Part shown: positions 1 through 12,588 of the stretch, piece by piece
Layout of the letters: each line of letters starts with the position of its first letter
How positions within the stretch are numbered: the stretch's first letter is position 1
DNA from: Dryococelus australis
Taxonomy: Eukaryota > Arthropoda > Insecta > Phasmatodea > Phasmatidae
Direction: 5' to 3'
DNA: 64,000 nt
Assembly (NCBI GenBank): GCA_029891345.1
Contig: CM056995.1
Span: forward strand, 212,053,047-212,117,046
Notes under the pieces: generated by a model
Databases searched by the model: none
Told to the model about the DNA's origin: nothing
Seen by the model: only the letters and a program-made list of their open reading frames with translations
Made by a program: the position numbers and the translations under genes

Positions 1-798
1 ATGCTTACGTATATTTTTAATTTGCTTTCTCAGGTACAATAGATTTAAAAGTTTGAAAAATAAGAATTGTAAACAACATTTTTATGTAAACCTTAGTTTC
101 ATTTCACTTTTAAAATTATCAACGTGCTTTCTATAACACGCACGATTATCGCAAACGCACTCCGCCCGTGCTAATTTTATGAGAATATCTGTCAAACGGG
201 CAAATATTTTGCGTGAAAACATCTCCCTCGCCGGTCGTTTTGCGGATTGTAAACTCTATGACGGCATGCGCCTCCCCTCCCCCGCATCAACGAGAACGTT
301 TTAAAAATAAAGAGCGCTTGGGGAATAATTCGTTCGCCAAACAACTGCACGGGCCTGTGAAACGAGGGAAATGATCGCGAAATTCGTTTCCACCATATCG
401 CTATACGAGCACGCATTATTTTCCGCGGAACAACCGGGGTAACGGGTCGTCGCAACAGTTTGTTTAACAGAGAAAGGAACATCGGCCAGATAATGTGAAC
501 TAATTTGGCTTCTAAGCTTTTAAAGTGAATACGCACCACTTAATTTTTGTAATTTACTATTATATAATGTATGTTTAGATGCAGGGAAGTACAAACCTGT
601 TATTATACAAATGTACCATCAAAGTAACAACTAATATAAACCAGAAGTTATCAACATAACTAATGAGCCTATTTTTCTCTACATGGCTGAAAATAATATT
701 TCTGAAGTTGTTAAAACCTCTTGACGTCTCATCGACAGCGATAACATTAGAGGTTCAACCAGAAATATATGCAACAGTAGCGAGACAACTACAAACAC

Positions 799-850
799 AC
801 GCGTGTCTAACATGGGACTCGAACCCAGAACGCCTCATGCCGTAAGGTGG
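799..850 (-). repeat. tRNA-like (B-box) fragment
   Basis: Read on the minus strand, this patch contains GGGTTCGAGTCCC, which matches a polymerase III B box and T-arm. An acceptable full cloverleaf is not seen, so it is more likely a SINE or transposon-borne tRNA-like head than a tRNA gene. Confidence 0.3.
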
Positions 851-1805
851 CGTGCAATCATTTGTATTCGGAGCATCAAATTCCGTTATAATCAGTCTAA
901 AAATTTCGTATACTGGGCTTTCCAGCTTCAAATATTTCCATCAACATAATTTTGAAAACAAGTCCGTGAGTCACTTAAATTATGTAAGATTACGTAGCCT
1001 ACTGCAGCATCACTTGAGTGCAATATTTGGTAGAAATATTTTAACTGATTCCAGATATATGGCATAAAAACTTTGGTTTCTCATTTGGCACTCCCGTAGA
1101 AAATGGCGTAAAAGAGGCTCTGTATCATTCGATGTTTCTAATAGATACTGTCATCACACGAAGTTTAGGTGAATTTTGTTAGATTATTTAGGCAGATTAT
1201 ACACGATAAACGTATCTAAATTACTTATATTGCCTCCATTTTGTAACATGTTTAACCCACTTCATTTTTGTAGGCTACGTTTACATGCCCTATTGTAGTA
1301 CTACACTGAGTAAAGATATACCTAGAGTGGACGTCCCCAGGATAAAGTTTCTGACCACTTCAGCGAGTAAGAAACTGTTGTTATTGGCATGAACACCACG
1401 TAGCGCTAGTCCATTTTCGTGGCTTGTGTGTGGGGAATGTCGGCAGCGTTGCGAGTGTGACATCTACCCTCTCTCTCACACATACTTCATCTCTATCGCT
1501 CCCAAACCAATTCCACAACAGTAGATCGTGTTCTGAATGTCTGCTATACCCACAAAGCTGAGACAGACAATGTGGCGGACGCCCGGGTAACTGCCTCAAG
1601 CCATATATGTCCTTTTACGAAAAGGTTACGGTTCTTTAAAACGTACGTATGTACAAAATGAAACTTAATGCACGCGTAATTAACGGGAAACGTTGCAAAT
1701 TACTCACATGGTTATAATAGAACAATGAATACAACTTTATAAAATACACGATAACTGTGGATATAAGTAATGTATATACGTTATCACACGTCTTTGTGTA
1801 TGCTG

Positions 1806-1880
1806 TGTGTGTGTAGCTCAGTTGATTGGTGCACTGATCTACACTACATAATTTCAGTCTAGAGTTCATGTCTCTGTCGT
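1806..1880 (+). repeat. tRNA-like head with A box
   Basis: GTAGCTCAGTTGATTGGTG matches the 5' half and A box of many tRNAs, and a degenerate B box (AGAGTTCATGTCT) follows at a tRNA-like distance. The arms do not pair well enough for a functional tRNA, so I read it as a decayed tRNA-derived repeat. Confidence 0.35.
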
Positions 1881-4504
1881 GTAACGAAATTTTGTATGTG
1901 ATACACTATTGCAGTTTTTAACAGATGATATTGTTAGAAAACATTTATTTCCAGAATCCCTTTGTCTAAAAGTTATAATGCATACAGCACAGTTCAATCG
2001 ACTAGCTATGGTTCTTTGCTAATCAAATCGATTGATTTCTAAAGCAAATAATTTTATCTTTGTAGCATGAGTAATGTTAGCAGGCACATATAAAAGCCTT
2101 AAGTTTATTATTGTTATAGTTTTGATTTCTTTTGGCCTTCTAACCATAAAAGCTTGTTTAGTTACCGAAAGCACAAGATTGATTATTAGGGTCATTAAAG
2201 ATACATATGTAAATACAGTGGTGCAGCCAGGGGGAGGGGAGTGATATCGAGATGTAAATAAAATATTCAAAACTAAAATTTTGAAAACAAAATGAAAACT
2301 TTTATTTTATTTTTATCTAAGACATGTGTAATCCCCTTGAACATGAAGGATGTTTATTATTACATTTTGTGGTTAGTAAATTCTTGTGTAAATAATTCGC
2401 TAGTATTTTTAAGAGTGGCATAAATGTATTTCGTACATACATGTGAATACAGTACCTTGTTTTCCATACATAAGCAGTGCCATTTCTCATCATTTTACAT
2501 ACATTAATAGTACTTGTACATAAAAATCTAAATAAAAATGGTCGTCAGGGGGAAAAACTATCTTCGTACTTTTGGGAGAACCACAAAGCTCCTACATATA
2601 GCATTTTATTGCATTTGTACCCCTTTCCACCTTAGAGATGTTTTGTCTGTCATTTACAATTTTCTGTTACCACTTTAGGTAACATGCGGGTATTGATACC
2701 ATCTCAGTTCCTGCGACCTAAAGCAGTACAAGTTAAAGTAAAACACTGTGTGGACGGGCTAGCCAGAAAGAGTAAAAAGACTCAATAAGGCTGAGCCTAC
2801 TCTCATTAATTTACTTTACATAGATCTCGTCAAAAGCAATCAGTAATTTAATACGAATATACCATTGTCAACAATATTTCTGAATTACTAAAATGATGAA
2901 AGGTTTGCAACCTAGCTGCTAATAAGCCCCAACTCACACACTCGACTAACTCAACACTTACACTGCATTCTTTATGCAGACATGTAGCCGGTAATCGATT
3001 GAGGGCTCCCGCTAGGCGCTGAAGCAGTCTGCCCGCCTGGCATGGGCTCTTTCTTGTGACATGGCAGTAGGCTAAGACCTTGTCCCAGTTTCGTGCATAC
3101 CTTATATATGTGGCTTCGTCCTCGTTTCTCAGTGCGGCAGCTCTGTTAACCCACGTCTCTCAAAACACGCATACCTCTTCAGCTCCGGCACCGCTCTGCA
3201 GACTCAGTTGTATTCGCAACATCATCCCCTCGCTTGAAAAGACGGCTGTCCTCGGCCTGCATAGATGGGAAGGGAGGTACGTAGCGTGAGAGAGTCGGGG
3301 TGGTGATACAGAGCTGCCGGAAACTCCGGTGTAGCAATGGTCATAAGTGCGAGTGCCCTTTTTTCCACATGGTCGCGGTTGTCATGGAATTAGAGTGCAG
3401 TGGAGTTTAGTTAAATGTCTTTTTTGTAATAATGTCTCTTTGCACATATTTGTTTATCGTTTTAGTGAAGTGTGAGATGAGGTCAAAAAACTTAATAAAA
3501 AATTTCTTAAACTATTTTTCATATATTTTTACAATATAAATTAATATTTACATTTTATGTTGGGCAATTGACGTTGAAAAATAAATGAAAATGTGTTAAA
3601 ATTTTACACTATGAAATGTTATTAAAGCGTTGTGAAAAATATTGAGAATTTATATTTACAATTATATATATTCTCAATATACTTGTAGTAGTGTAATATT
3701 ACAATGTTTACTACATACAAAATATTTGGTTTTTAGTTTTCGGTCATTATATATATTTATATATGGTGCCTCGTGTTGTAACAAGTTTAAAAGGAATAAG
3801 ATCGGTGCTAACATCCCCCAATTTAAATGTAGACACCTATCTCAAGGAGTAAGAAGGAGGAGATAGCACATGCATTTTTTTGTTATGACCATTTATTCCA
3901 TTTTTTTTTTTACTATTTCCTTCCGTTTTCTTTTTATAAGAACGACAACATTAAGGCAAGAAATTTAAAACATTAATAAAATATATGTAATTAGTTTTTC
4001 TACGAGACAATTTAAAATAAGCATTGTGATGGTTTTGCCAATTTATTAGCTCCATGATATAAAGTTATGGTACCCCAGGGTTTGATAGTTTTTAAAACTC
4101 TTAAACAATGTAAGAGTCTTAGATACCGATAGGTGGTGAACTCTTGTGAGCGCAGTACGACTGAGTGCTCTAGAGAAGAAGATAAAGTCATCAGTTATTT
4201 TATGAATCCTAGTTCCAGTATGTGGACGAAACATCTGCCTTCGCCCGAATCTCTGCACTATGTGATAATTTTACACTGATCGTACATGACACTATTATTG
4301 AAATATTAGCAAACTATTGTGCACATGCGCAAATTATGTAATTAACGGCACCGATTTTATGTTGCAAAGCTTTATGTGTGTTTACGTGTTGTGTATGTGA
4401 AATGATAATGCCAACCGGCATAATGAACATATGAAGTGCTTGCACTCGTAAACTGGATTACCATGTAGCAGATACTGGAGAGAGGTAGGCATATTCAGTA
4501 ATGG

Positions 4505-7500
4505 TTAATTATTATTATTCTTAAGAAATTTATTTAACATAATGGTCAGTTGTAATAGCTTAATATATTGGTTAAGTAAAGAAATTATTAGAAAAATAAT
4601 ACTAGCACTGCTGGTGTAATTGTACTTCATTTGAGTTACGAATGGAAAACCGTTTTCTACTTCCGTGGTTTGGGTTTCTGAAATTTCAGAATATGTTGAT
4701 AACATGTAGACAAATACATGCTTGATTTTACACTGAGTATCAAGTGATTTGTTTATAGATTTAAAATGTATTCCTTTATCCGTACTTAATTTGCTAATAT
4801 CAAAAACGTTTCGGTAAGCTAGTGTAGGTATCGGCATATTCGTAATAGTAGTTAGAGGTGATCGTGGTCGCATATGTGTAATTCAGTAATAAGTATTTCT
4901 TTTCGGGCCATCAACGTGCATCCACACAGCAATTTGAGCTCAGTGCTATCAACTGAGGCATCTGGAATATCTCTATTTAAATAACTGTTGAGACTAATTA
5001 AGTGAGCAACCTTTATGCATCCAAACATCAATTGCTTGTGGTAGGCTACGTTTTTGCAATGGTATAGTATATGTGAGAATTGCTTCTTGTAATCAATTTT
5101 GTCCCTACATCTCTCCACTGTAGGCCCGTGTGTGATGATGAACAAGTGAGATTTTCTTCTATAGTCTTTGGCCATGGCTCTCATCTTGGTTCCTCCATTG
5201 ACCTGAAATAAAACTAAATTATGTCATTTGACATGTGCGATTTTTATATTATGTATATTTATTGTGTCAGTTTTAGAATTATCTAGTCTTCCAATTTCAA
5301 TTTGAATAGTTGAAGGTCCCATCACTTTTGTGACTAAATAGGGCCCTTTATATTCAAATGATGATGCCTTATGACGTGATCTGTTAAGGACCCAAACCCG
5401 ATCACCTTCATTAATTGTGTTGAGTTAATGAGTTTTATCAAATTAACGCTTTTTTTTTATTTTTTTTTATTGGAGTACATTTATTTTAGCTTGTTCCCTA
5501 TTTTTCAACAGTGTATCACACCAATCTTGAACTCGTTTAGAATATTTATCTACTAATACATGCGATGGTTGCATTGCCTCAACCCCATGCATTAAGTAAA
5601 ATATGTGAATTCTGTGGTATTTACAGGTGTATTGTAATTAAAATATTACATTCCAAATACTTGTCCCAAGCAGTAGATACCTCATGTGCAGATGCTGTCA
5701 GCTGGTATCCAAATAACTTGTTTATGGAATCGACCAGTCCGTTTCAAGAAGGGTTATAACTAATATATTTGAGGCTCTTAATATCTAATTTATTTAACAA
5801 TGCTGCTATTAATTCATTACTAACATATGTGACTGTGTCAGTTAAGATATCGTAAGGGTATCCATATCTTAAAATAACTTCTTTAATAAGATCTGCACAG
5901 GTCTGTGCATCTATTGCTTTAACAGCTTTTGCTACAACAAATCGACTGAAAAATTCTTTCATTACCAAAATAGAACAAATTCCTTTGCAGGATTTTATAA
6001 TGACCCTTTTGCATCTAGTCCCCACTCTTTTAGTAATGATGGTGACGCGATAGGTTGAAGCTGCCCCATAGGTTTTTGATTGGTAGACTTTATTTTTTGA
6101 CATGTGGGACAGTGTTTTATATAATCTTTTATGGCTTTATTCAAAGAGTCCCAGTGATAAGCTGATTTGATTTTTGAAATGTTTTAAAAGCACCAAAATG
6201 ACTGTTTCCTAGTAAATAATCGTGATTTGCAGCTGTGATTTCCTTCATATGGTATTGTGGTACTAGTGTTAATTTGTTCTCTCCTACTGGGGTATGAACT
6301 TTTAGATAAATTTCGCCATTTGCCACTATCCCATAGGATCTAGCTAATTTTACACATTAAGTGTCGGCTTTGTCTGGTTGTGTTAGCGCAATTTAAATTT
6401 TTGTATATGTGAATCATGTTCATATTCGCCTGAAAAAGGAGACTTATTTGTATGTTGAAACAGGCACATTAATAGTTCCTGATCATTTTCAACTTTAATG
6501 GACTCCTGTTCATGATTATACAGTGGAAGGTAATGTTTTACAATTGTCTTTAGTTATTAAACTAGATCCAAACTAGAATACTTAATTTTGAGAGGATTTC
6601 TTTCCTGCATTATTTCTACAGCTATCGGGAACAATTCTGCATTTGCTTTGGCAAGTGAATTCAATGGAATTATTTCTAATTCTACAATGGCTTTACGTAT
6701 GTTTGATTAATCACCAGTGTTTTATTTTTTCCACAAACAGTTTTTTTTAATTCTTGCCAATTATTATTGATGTGTTGTGCAAATCTAGATGTTTTTCTGA
6801 ATTTTGATATATAACTTCCACTAATACTTGTTATATCTTATCTGTATTTTTATTTCTGCTTTAATTTTAAAAAGTGTATCATTTACATTTATATATTGTA
6901 ATTGAGCTAATCCTACCATTGGTATTCTGTTTAACGCATCTGGTAAGGTATTTAAATTACCTTTGACAATCCATGGTTGGAAATCATATTCTACTAACAA
7001 TATTGTCATTTTTGTATCTGAATATTGTGGTCAGCCATACTTTTTTAGTACCTAAGAATGGCATTATCAGATTCAATTATAAATTTTCTACCATATAAGT
7101 ACTGTTTGAAATAATTGAAAAAATATTCGATTGCTCCTAACTTTCTTTCTCTGTTGGTGACCATTTGGTTTTATTAAATGATAGATTATTGGAGGTGAAG
7201 TCGATCATGTTTCTGTGTTTACTATGATTATCTTGTTGCATTAATACCGATCCAATAACTGTTTGTGATGCATCCCATGCTAAAATAGTTTGTTTTCATC
7301 GAAACATTGCAGAATTGGTGCATTTTGTATAGCCTGTTTTAATACTAAAAATGCTTACATTCACGCTCTCCCCAATTAAAATATACAGTATTTTTGTAAC
7401 TTCTACCAAATGTTCTGCTTTACAAGCGTAATTTGGAATATATCTTCTTAAATAAGACATCATACCTAAAAAGTTTCTAATTGTTTTATATTTGCTGACG

Positions 7501-7985
7501 TTATTATATGTTTAATAGTTTGTATTTTTCCTGGTTCACTAATACCACCAGGTTTTAAGTAGTGTGCTAATATTTTATTTCTTGCTGCGCAAAAGAACAT
7601 TTTTTCATTAATTTTACATAAAATTCTCTTAAACTATAAAGTGTTTTACATATATTTACAATGTTGTCTCTGAAATTATCTTCAAGAACGAATATATCGC
7701 CGATATATGCTGTCGCTGTATTCCATCTTAATGGACCTAGCAAAATATATGTAAATAGTTGAAAAAATTTTGGGGAAGTCGACAGACCTGGTACAGTCCT
7801 ATTCCATCTACCATGAATGGTAATTTATGTCTATCATTTTCTCTGACAGGAATAGCATAAAAACACGAGAATAGATTTATTGATGTGATATACTTTGAGT
7901 ATTGTAATTTATTTTGTATGCCTTCGATCCAAGGACGTGAATATTGCACCTTACATTTTTTTTCCTTATTACTATTTCCCATGCA
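4505..7985 (-). mobile_element. Ty3/gypsy LTR-retrotransposon fossil (pol region)
   Basis: On the minus strand, in pol order, I see a reverse-transcriptase block near 7980-7740 (SCFYAIPVRENDRHKLPF, like the finger/palm of Ty3 RTs), an RNase H block near 7290-6850 (including DALNRIP), an integrase zinc-binding stretch near 6330-6080 (CPTC), an integrase core near 6100-5744, and an integrase C-terminal GDRVWV-type fold near 5410-5300. The order RT-RNase H-integrase is that of Ty3/gypsy. Downstream, 4505-5200 has two short open frames, one ending in a hydrophobic segment; whether this is an envelope remnant is unresolved. The element is thoroughly broken, with many interruptions, and I could not define LTRs. 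It is old. Confidence 0.85.
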
Positions 7986-7989
7986 GCGA

Positions 7990-9160
7990 CAATGAAGCCG
8001 TCGTACCTCTGAGCGTAGCAGTTACAGTCCACTGGCTACTATTTTGATAAGTAATTTACAATACATGATTTCTTAAGAAACGGTCATACTTCAACCGTAA
8101 ACACTGAATCAGGTAGCTGTAAAAGCAGAGTCGCATTGAAGTTCAGTTGGAGTTCGTTATATTAACTTTACTTTTATTGTGTGCCTATTTTTGTACAAAA
8201 CTGCAGTTTTATTCATCTCGAACTTAAGAAAAACTCGCCTTTGATTCGTTGTAATTCAGTGTAACCAAGCATGCTGTGTCTGGGATCTTAAAAATGGTAT
8301 AGTGTGTGTGTATATGTATATAGATGTGTGTGTGCATGTACACATATATACACATTCATATATATGCATATGTCCAAATCAGATACAATATATACGAGAT
8401 GTTATGATATTTTAATCATTATGCACGTATGAGCCAATAACAACTTCATCCCTTACCTCAATTGATTCCATTTTCACGCATAGATTTTCTATAATTCCAG
8501 AAATATTTACATTCATTGAATTTTGATCATTCAAATACACACTAATGAAAGTAAAACTTTCGGCGTATTTTGAAAATGTGGCATAACACATTCTACAGTC
8601 CCGAACGGAAGTCGGTAGGAATAAATGCGAATACATAAAACACAAGAAAAGAATCGTCCCTTGGATGTGATTGGCCGACACTACGTTACCTTTACGTTAT
8701 GTTGAAGTTGAATTAACGTATCACAAGGTAATTTTACACTTTACGTCGTTCCTTATTCTGTGTTAATACACTTCTGCGCCATATACGCATTAACATAGCG
8801 ACAAAGCAAACTTAACATAACGTGTTCTATGTGAGCTTCATGTAAATCGGCCATAATGGTAGAATTCACTACGTCTCTTCTGAGATTCTAAAAATTTCTC
8901 TAATAATTGTTGAACGTTGACATTTTGTTGTTTACCACTGTCCTGGTAACTGTGTACTGTAGTCTGTAGTACAATCGTCTGTTACGGCATCTGCTGAGGA
9001 CAAACAGCCAGTTGTTATTGTCCAAGAGGTCGGAACATCACTTCTCTGAGAAGTTCTTTAAAACCTTTGGCTCAAAATTTCCCAGCTCAAGGGTTGGCAG
9101 AAATAGATTAATATATATGTGTGTGTGTATATATAATATTATATGTGTGTGTGTGTTTTG
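7990..9160. other. Intergenic DNA with TG/TA microsatellites
   Basis: No gene is supported. TG/TA-rich simple sequence lies at about 8300-8370 and 9115-9160. One minus-strand open frame at 8412-8681 has no recognisable domain and I do not count it as a gene. Confidence 0.4.
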
Positions 9161-9162
9161 TA

Positions 9163-9650
9163 ATACGAAATAATAATCTGAAAAAAGTATGACAACTGAG
9201 GGAAACCTGCTTTCAAATATCGATGAAACAAGGAAACAAACTATAGCCATTATAAATGTATATTTTTTCCCATACCAATCTCAAAATATAACAAAATTAA
9301 TACGTTTATCTATCAGCACAAAATTATTGTTTATGTTATTCAAATGTCACGTGGAGTATTTCTTGTAAATACGTTACATGGTTGACCGCTATTTGAGTTT
9401 TAAGTTCTGAGGTAAAATTTACTTTCAGAATAGCCAGAAGTTAAATAATCCCTTACCTCAGGTTAACCATTTCAAATAATTTGCAATATCCCACTAAAAT
9501 GTCACGAATTAAAATTTTAAGTAAACATTACCTCATTTACGTCAAAAAGATATGATGAATGTTATTTACCACATTATTGGTAGTTGATTACCAAGTTATC
9601 GTTAATATCATGACACGAAACCATAATATATCCTCAAAATCTAGAATATA
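9163..9650. repeat. Diverged repeat, copy A
   Basis: This stretch aligns by eye, with many differences, to 11083-11606. Shared landmarks in the same order include 'gaaataa...tctgaaa.aagtat', 'aaaattaatacgtt', 'aaaattattgtt.atgttatt', 'tatttctt' and, near the right end, 'aaaccataa.ata.cctcaaaat'. It is non-coding. It is either an old duplication or two copies of an uncharacterised interspersed repeat. Confidence 0.5.
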
Positions 9651-10139
9651 ATTTTAGCTCTTTAACACACTTAAAAAATTTTAACGTTTCAGAAATGAAC
9701 CATGGACGTCCGTACGAAAGACGAAGGGGTAATTGCCCGCTCTCCTCCCCCACCCCTTTACCCTACCTCATTCATATTTAGTCGTAAAATTTATAGGAAG
9801 TCTTAACATCTATGTTATATAAAGTAAGATGTGAATTGCCTCTAGGTGTATGTACATTTACGCAAGCTATAGCGCGGTAACGCACAGCCAATTTATTTAC
9901 TAGATGTTATTGTTGATACCATAAGGAACTCAGGTAAATTTCGAAAAAAAAAGCTAGTATATTTATGTAACTAAAATTTAATGATAAACAGTTAACATTA
10001 CAGATCAACATGTCACAGTGAAACTTTTGGTAAGAAGTTTCCTATCTTAACGTTGAATGAAAAGTGTCAGATAACCATATAGCTTAAATTATTTCGCGCC
10101 CTTTTTCTTAATGCATCTAAGTGTAAAAATGAGCAGATT

Positions 10140-10315
10140 TGCAAAACAGTTTCTTTTGTAACGATTTTACAGTTTTGCTTTACCGACATATGAATAACGT
10201 GATGAGGCCCATGGCAATGTAAATTTTACATAAGGCGGAAGAATACACGATGTGCATACAAGTAGATCTTAAGCAGGGCTTTCAAAACTGCTCATTTTAC
10301 CGTAAACAGCCTATA
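10140..10315 (-). mobile_element. Partial copy of ~410-bp TIR element
   Basis: The end 'ttcaaaactgctcattttaccgtaaacagcctata' (here split: TTCAAAACTGCTCATTTTAC then CGTAAACAGCCTATA) and the body 'cataaggcggaagaatacac' match the complete copies at 34536-34967 and 57301-57711. Only about the terminal 170 bp are present, so the copy is truncated. Confidence 0.6.
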
Positions 10316-10475
10316 GCAATGTAAACTCTCACGAGTGATAGTATAATGGACAATGGACAGAAAAAGGAAACAAGGCTATGCCAGCTTTCAAATGCTCTAT
10401 ATTAAACATCCAAGTGTCTATAATTATTTTATCTATTTTTATTTATTTTTATTTATTCTGTTCCTTTGTGATCGG

Positions 10476-11080
10476 CAGTGGCGTAAAAATAGGGAAAGGT
10501 AGGGTGTACGACCACCTTAAATTTTGATTTAATGCCAAGTCAAACTACAACGGAAGGTAAATAGGTGACCAAACGTGTTTTCACATAGACTTATTAATAA
10601 CAGACACGTAACATCTTTGTGGAGTTATGAAAGTGCTGCTTCTCATTTTGGTTAGAATAGTGTCCTCTGTTATTGCAGAGCGGAATTATTCTTTGCTAAA
10701 TAGTCTGAAGAACTAAGTAATATCTATCCTTTCTGTTTTGAGCCAGGGTAGGATGAGCGACTTGGTCGTTCGGCACACAAGGTCACGTTCACTGCAGTGA
10801 CAATAGCGACTTTTTTTGAGTTTGTAAAAAAATATTTCGGAAGCAATTCTGATAAATTTTTAACGATTTGTTGTACCAGTTGCTGGTGATGATGCATTTA
10901 TACTTGTTTCTATAGATCTTGGCTTTTGGATCACATATTATATTACATATTTATATTTTGTAGCACGCATAATTTGTGTGTTGATAGCGCCAAAATGAAA
11001 TTCGCAAAGTAAGTAACACTGTGTAACAGGGTTCTGAAAAGCTTGTCCACTCCTATGATTTAGCTGTTGTTTCGCCACTG
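10476..11080. mobile_element. Short non-autonomous hAT element
   Basis: The element starts CAGTGGCGTAAAA and ends TTTCGCCACTG, giving inverted ends that read CAGTGGCG, the usual start of hAT TIRs. The 8 bases before it (GTGATCGG) and after it (GTGATATG) agree at 6 of 8 positions, as expected for an aged 8-bp hAT target duplication. At about 605 bp with no transposase frame it must have been moved in trans. It sits against the left edge of repeat copy B (11083). Confidence 0.7.
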
Positions 11081-11082
11081 GT

Positions 11083-11606
11083 GATATGAAATAAAAGTCT
11101 GAAAGAAGTATAACACTAGGGGGAAACGGATTTTCAAAATTAATGAAACAAGCTATGATAATTTTTTACTTGCTTCTTCTTTCGTGCAAATCTGAAGATG
11201 GAAGAAAATTAATACGTTAGGATGCAACTCAAAATAATTGTTCATGTTATTAAAACGACATTAAGAATATTTCTTGGAATTTTGTCATCGGGTTCAATCG
11301 TAGTAAAAATTTATATTTTGAGATAAAATGTGAAGTCAATAAAGCCAAACGTTCAAATCTTGTTGAAGATGCGAATTTCTGAGAAACTTTGACATGATTT
11401 TTATATGACTTCAGTAAAAACCTTTAGATGAAACCAATGCTTACGTTAAAGTAAATTTTTGAATTGTTATGAGTCAACATTTCAAGTCGGAAGTTTTCAC
11501 ATTTAAGGAAAAGATCATAAATGTTGTTCCTTAACTTATATGGAATCATGTTATGATCGATATCGTGTTATAAAACCATAACATAACCTCAAAATACAAA
11601 AAAAAA
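11083..11606. repeat. Diverged repeat, copy B
   Basis: This is the second copy of the repeat at 9163-9650, in the same orientation and about 1.9 kb downstream. Its left boundary coincides with the hAT insertion at 10476-11080. No coding potential is seen. Confidence 0.5.
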
Positions 11607-11898
11607 ATGCCCCTCGAACAGCCTCAACCACGAACTAGCTGTACAAGGAATGAATAGTAAATTAGAACTAGTGGTCGTAACACACAGAATAGTCTACTAA
11701 AATTAATACTAATTCTGGAACTCGCGGATTCCCTTAGAAACCCAAAACACATTCAGGGCTATTACAGGAAACGAGGGAATCGAAAGAAATTACCAACGAC
11801 TCGTTAAAATGGCCCGTCAATTTTTCTTCAGACTGTAGGTGTAAACTAGTCTAAACATCTGGGCAAAACCGTGACGAGTTTTTTTTTTGTGTGATCAG

Positions 11899-12090
11899 GC
11901 TGTATTCTCGGGTGTGCTCGAAGGGACAAACGTGAAAGAAGAAACATTCCAGCGGGAACGAGCGACTGGAAAGCGAAACAGAGAACGAGCTGGAAAGAGA
12001 AAGAGAACCAACGGCACAATCGTGCAATTAACAAGTCCAGCTGCAGTCACAAAGAGAGCTAACGAGTCACGCAACATTAGAAGTAAAAAG
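11899..12090 (+). CDS. Candidate internal coding exon, 64 codons, unknown protein
   Basis: A T-rich tract and 'gtgatcag' precede position 11899 and AAAAAG|GTAAGC, a strong donor, follows 12090. The 192 nt between are open in one frame with phase 0 at both ends. The product is very basic and charged, including GKRNRERAGKRKR around residues 28-40, which resembles a nuclear localisation signal. The block is richer in CpG than its neighbours. I do not recognise a family and found no partner exon, so it could be an exon of a gene with large introns, a non-coding RNA exon, or chance. The opposite strand is also open over this stretch, which weakens the coding case. Confidence 0.35.
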
Positions 12091-12588
12091 GTAAGCACAT
12101 AGGGGGAAAAAAGGACCACTTTAAACGCTAACGGTTAGCCGTTTAAGGATAATTAGACCTCGCGTAACTACGTTACGAACTGCACTTGGGAGGACATGCG
12201 GATAACAAGGGCATTATTCACGGGATATTAACTTGGAACAGAATCTTCGTCCCGAATACAAGAAGTATCATGGGGCATTCAGAGTAACTGTCCTTATAAT
12301 AAATATTTCGATGAGTTAAAAACAAAATCGGGGTTATTTCAGGGTTCATGACTTTTTTTATAGTAATTTGACGACCATCATTAAGGTTTATATTGGCGAT
12401 CGATAACTAATTTGACATACAAGCAGTACTAAATGTATTTACCCGATTACAAACTTCATTTAAATCCGCTATATGTAAGACAGAGGTGTGAATCCGATGC
12501 CAAAATGTTGGTACACCAACCAAGTTTTCTTTGCAGGTTTCAGTAACAGGGCTGTAGTGTAACAGTTGCAGTATCCAGGAAACCGGAC

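Larger units (their letters stand above)
1..4500. other. Gene-poor AT-rich stretch
   Basis: I find no supportable gene here. Short open frames on both strands lack recognisable motifs or paired splice sites. The block at about 120-480 is richer in CpG than its surroundings, and another GC-richer patch lies at about 2990-3340, but neither shows a domain. Two weak tRNA-like patches are listed separately. Confidence 0.5.

Noticed and set aside
192-539. Long minus-strand open frame in a CpG-richer patch
   Set aside because: No recognisable domain, no splice sites, and low-complexity hydrophobic/basic text; GC-rich patches keep frames open by chance.
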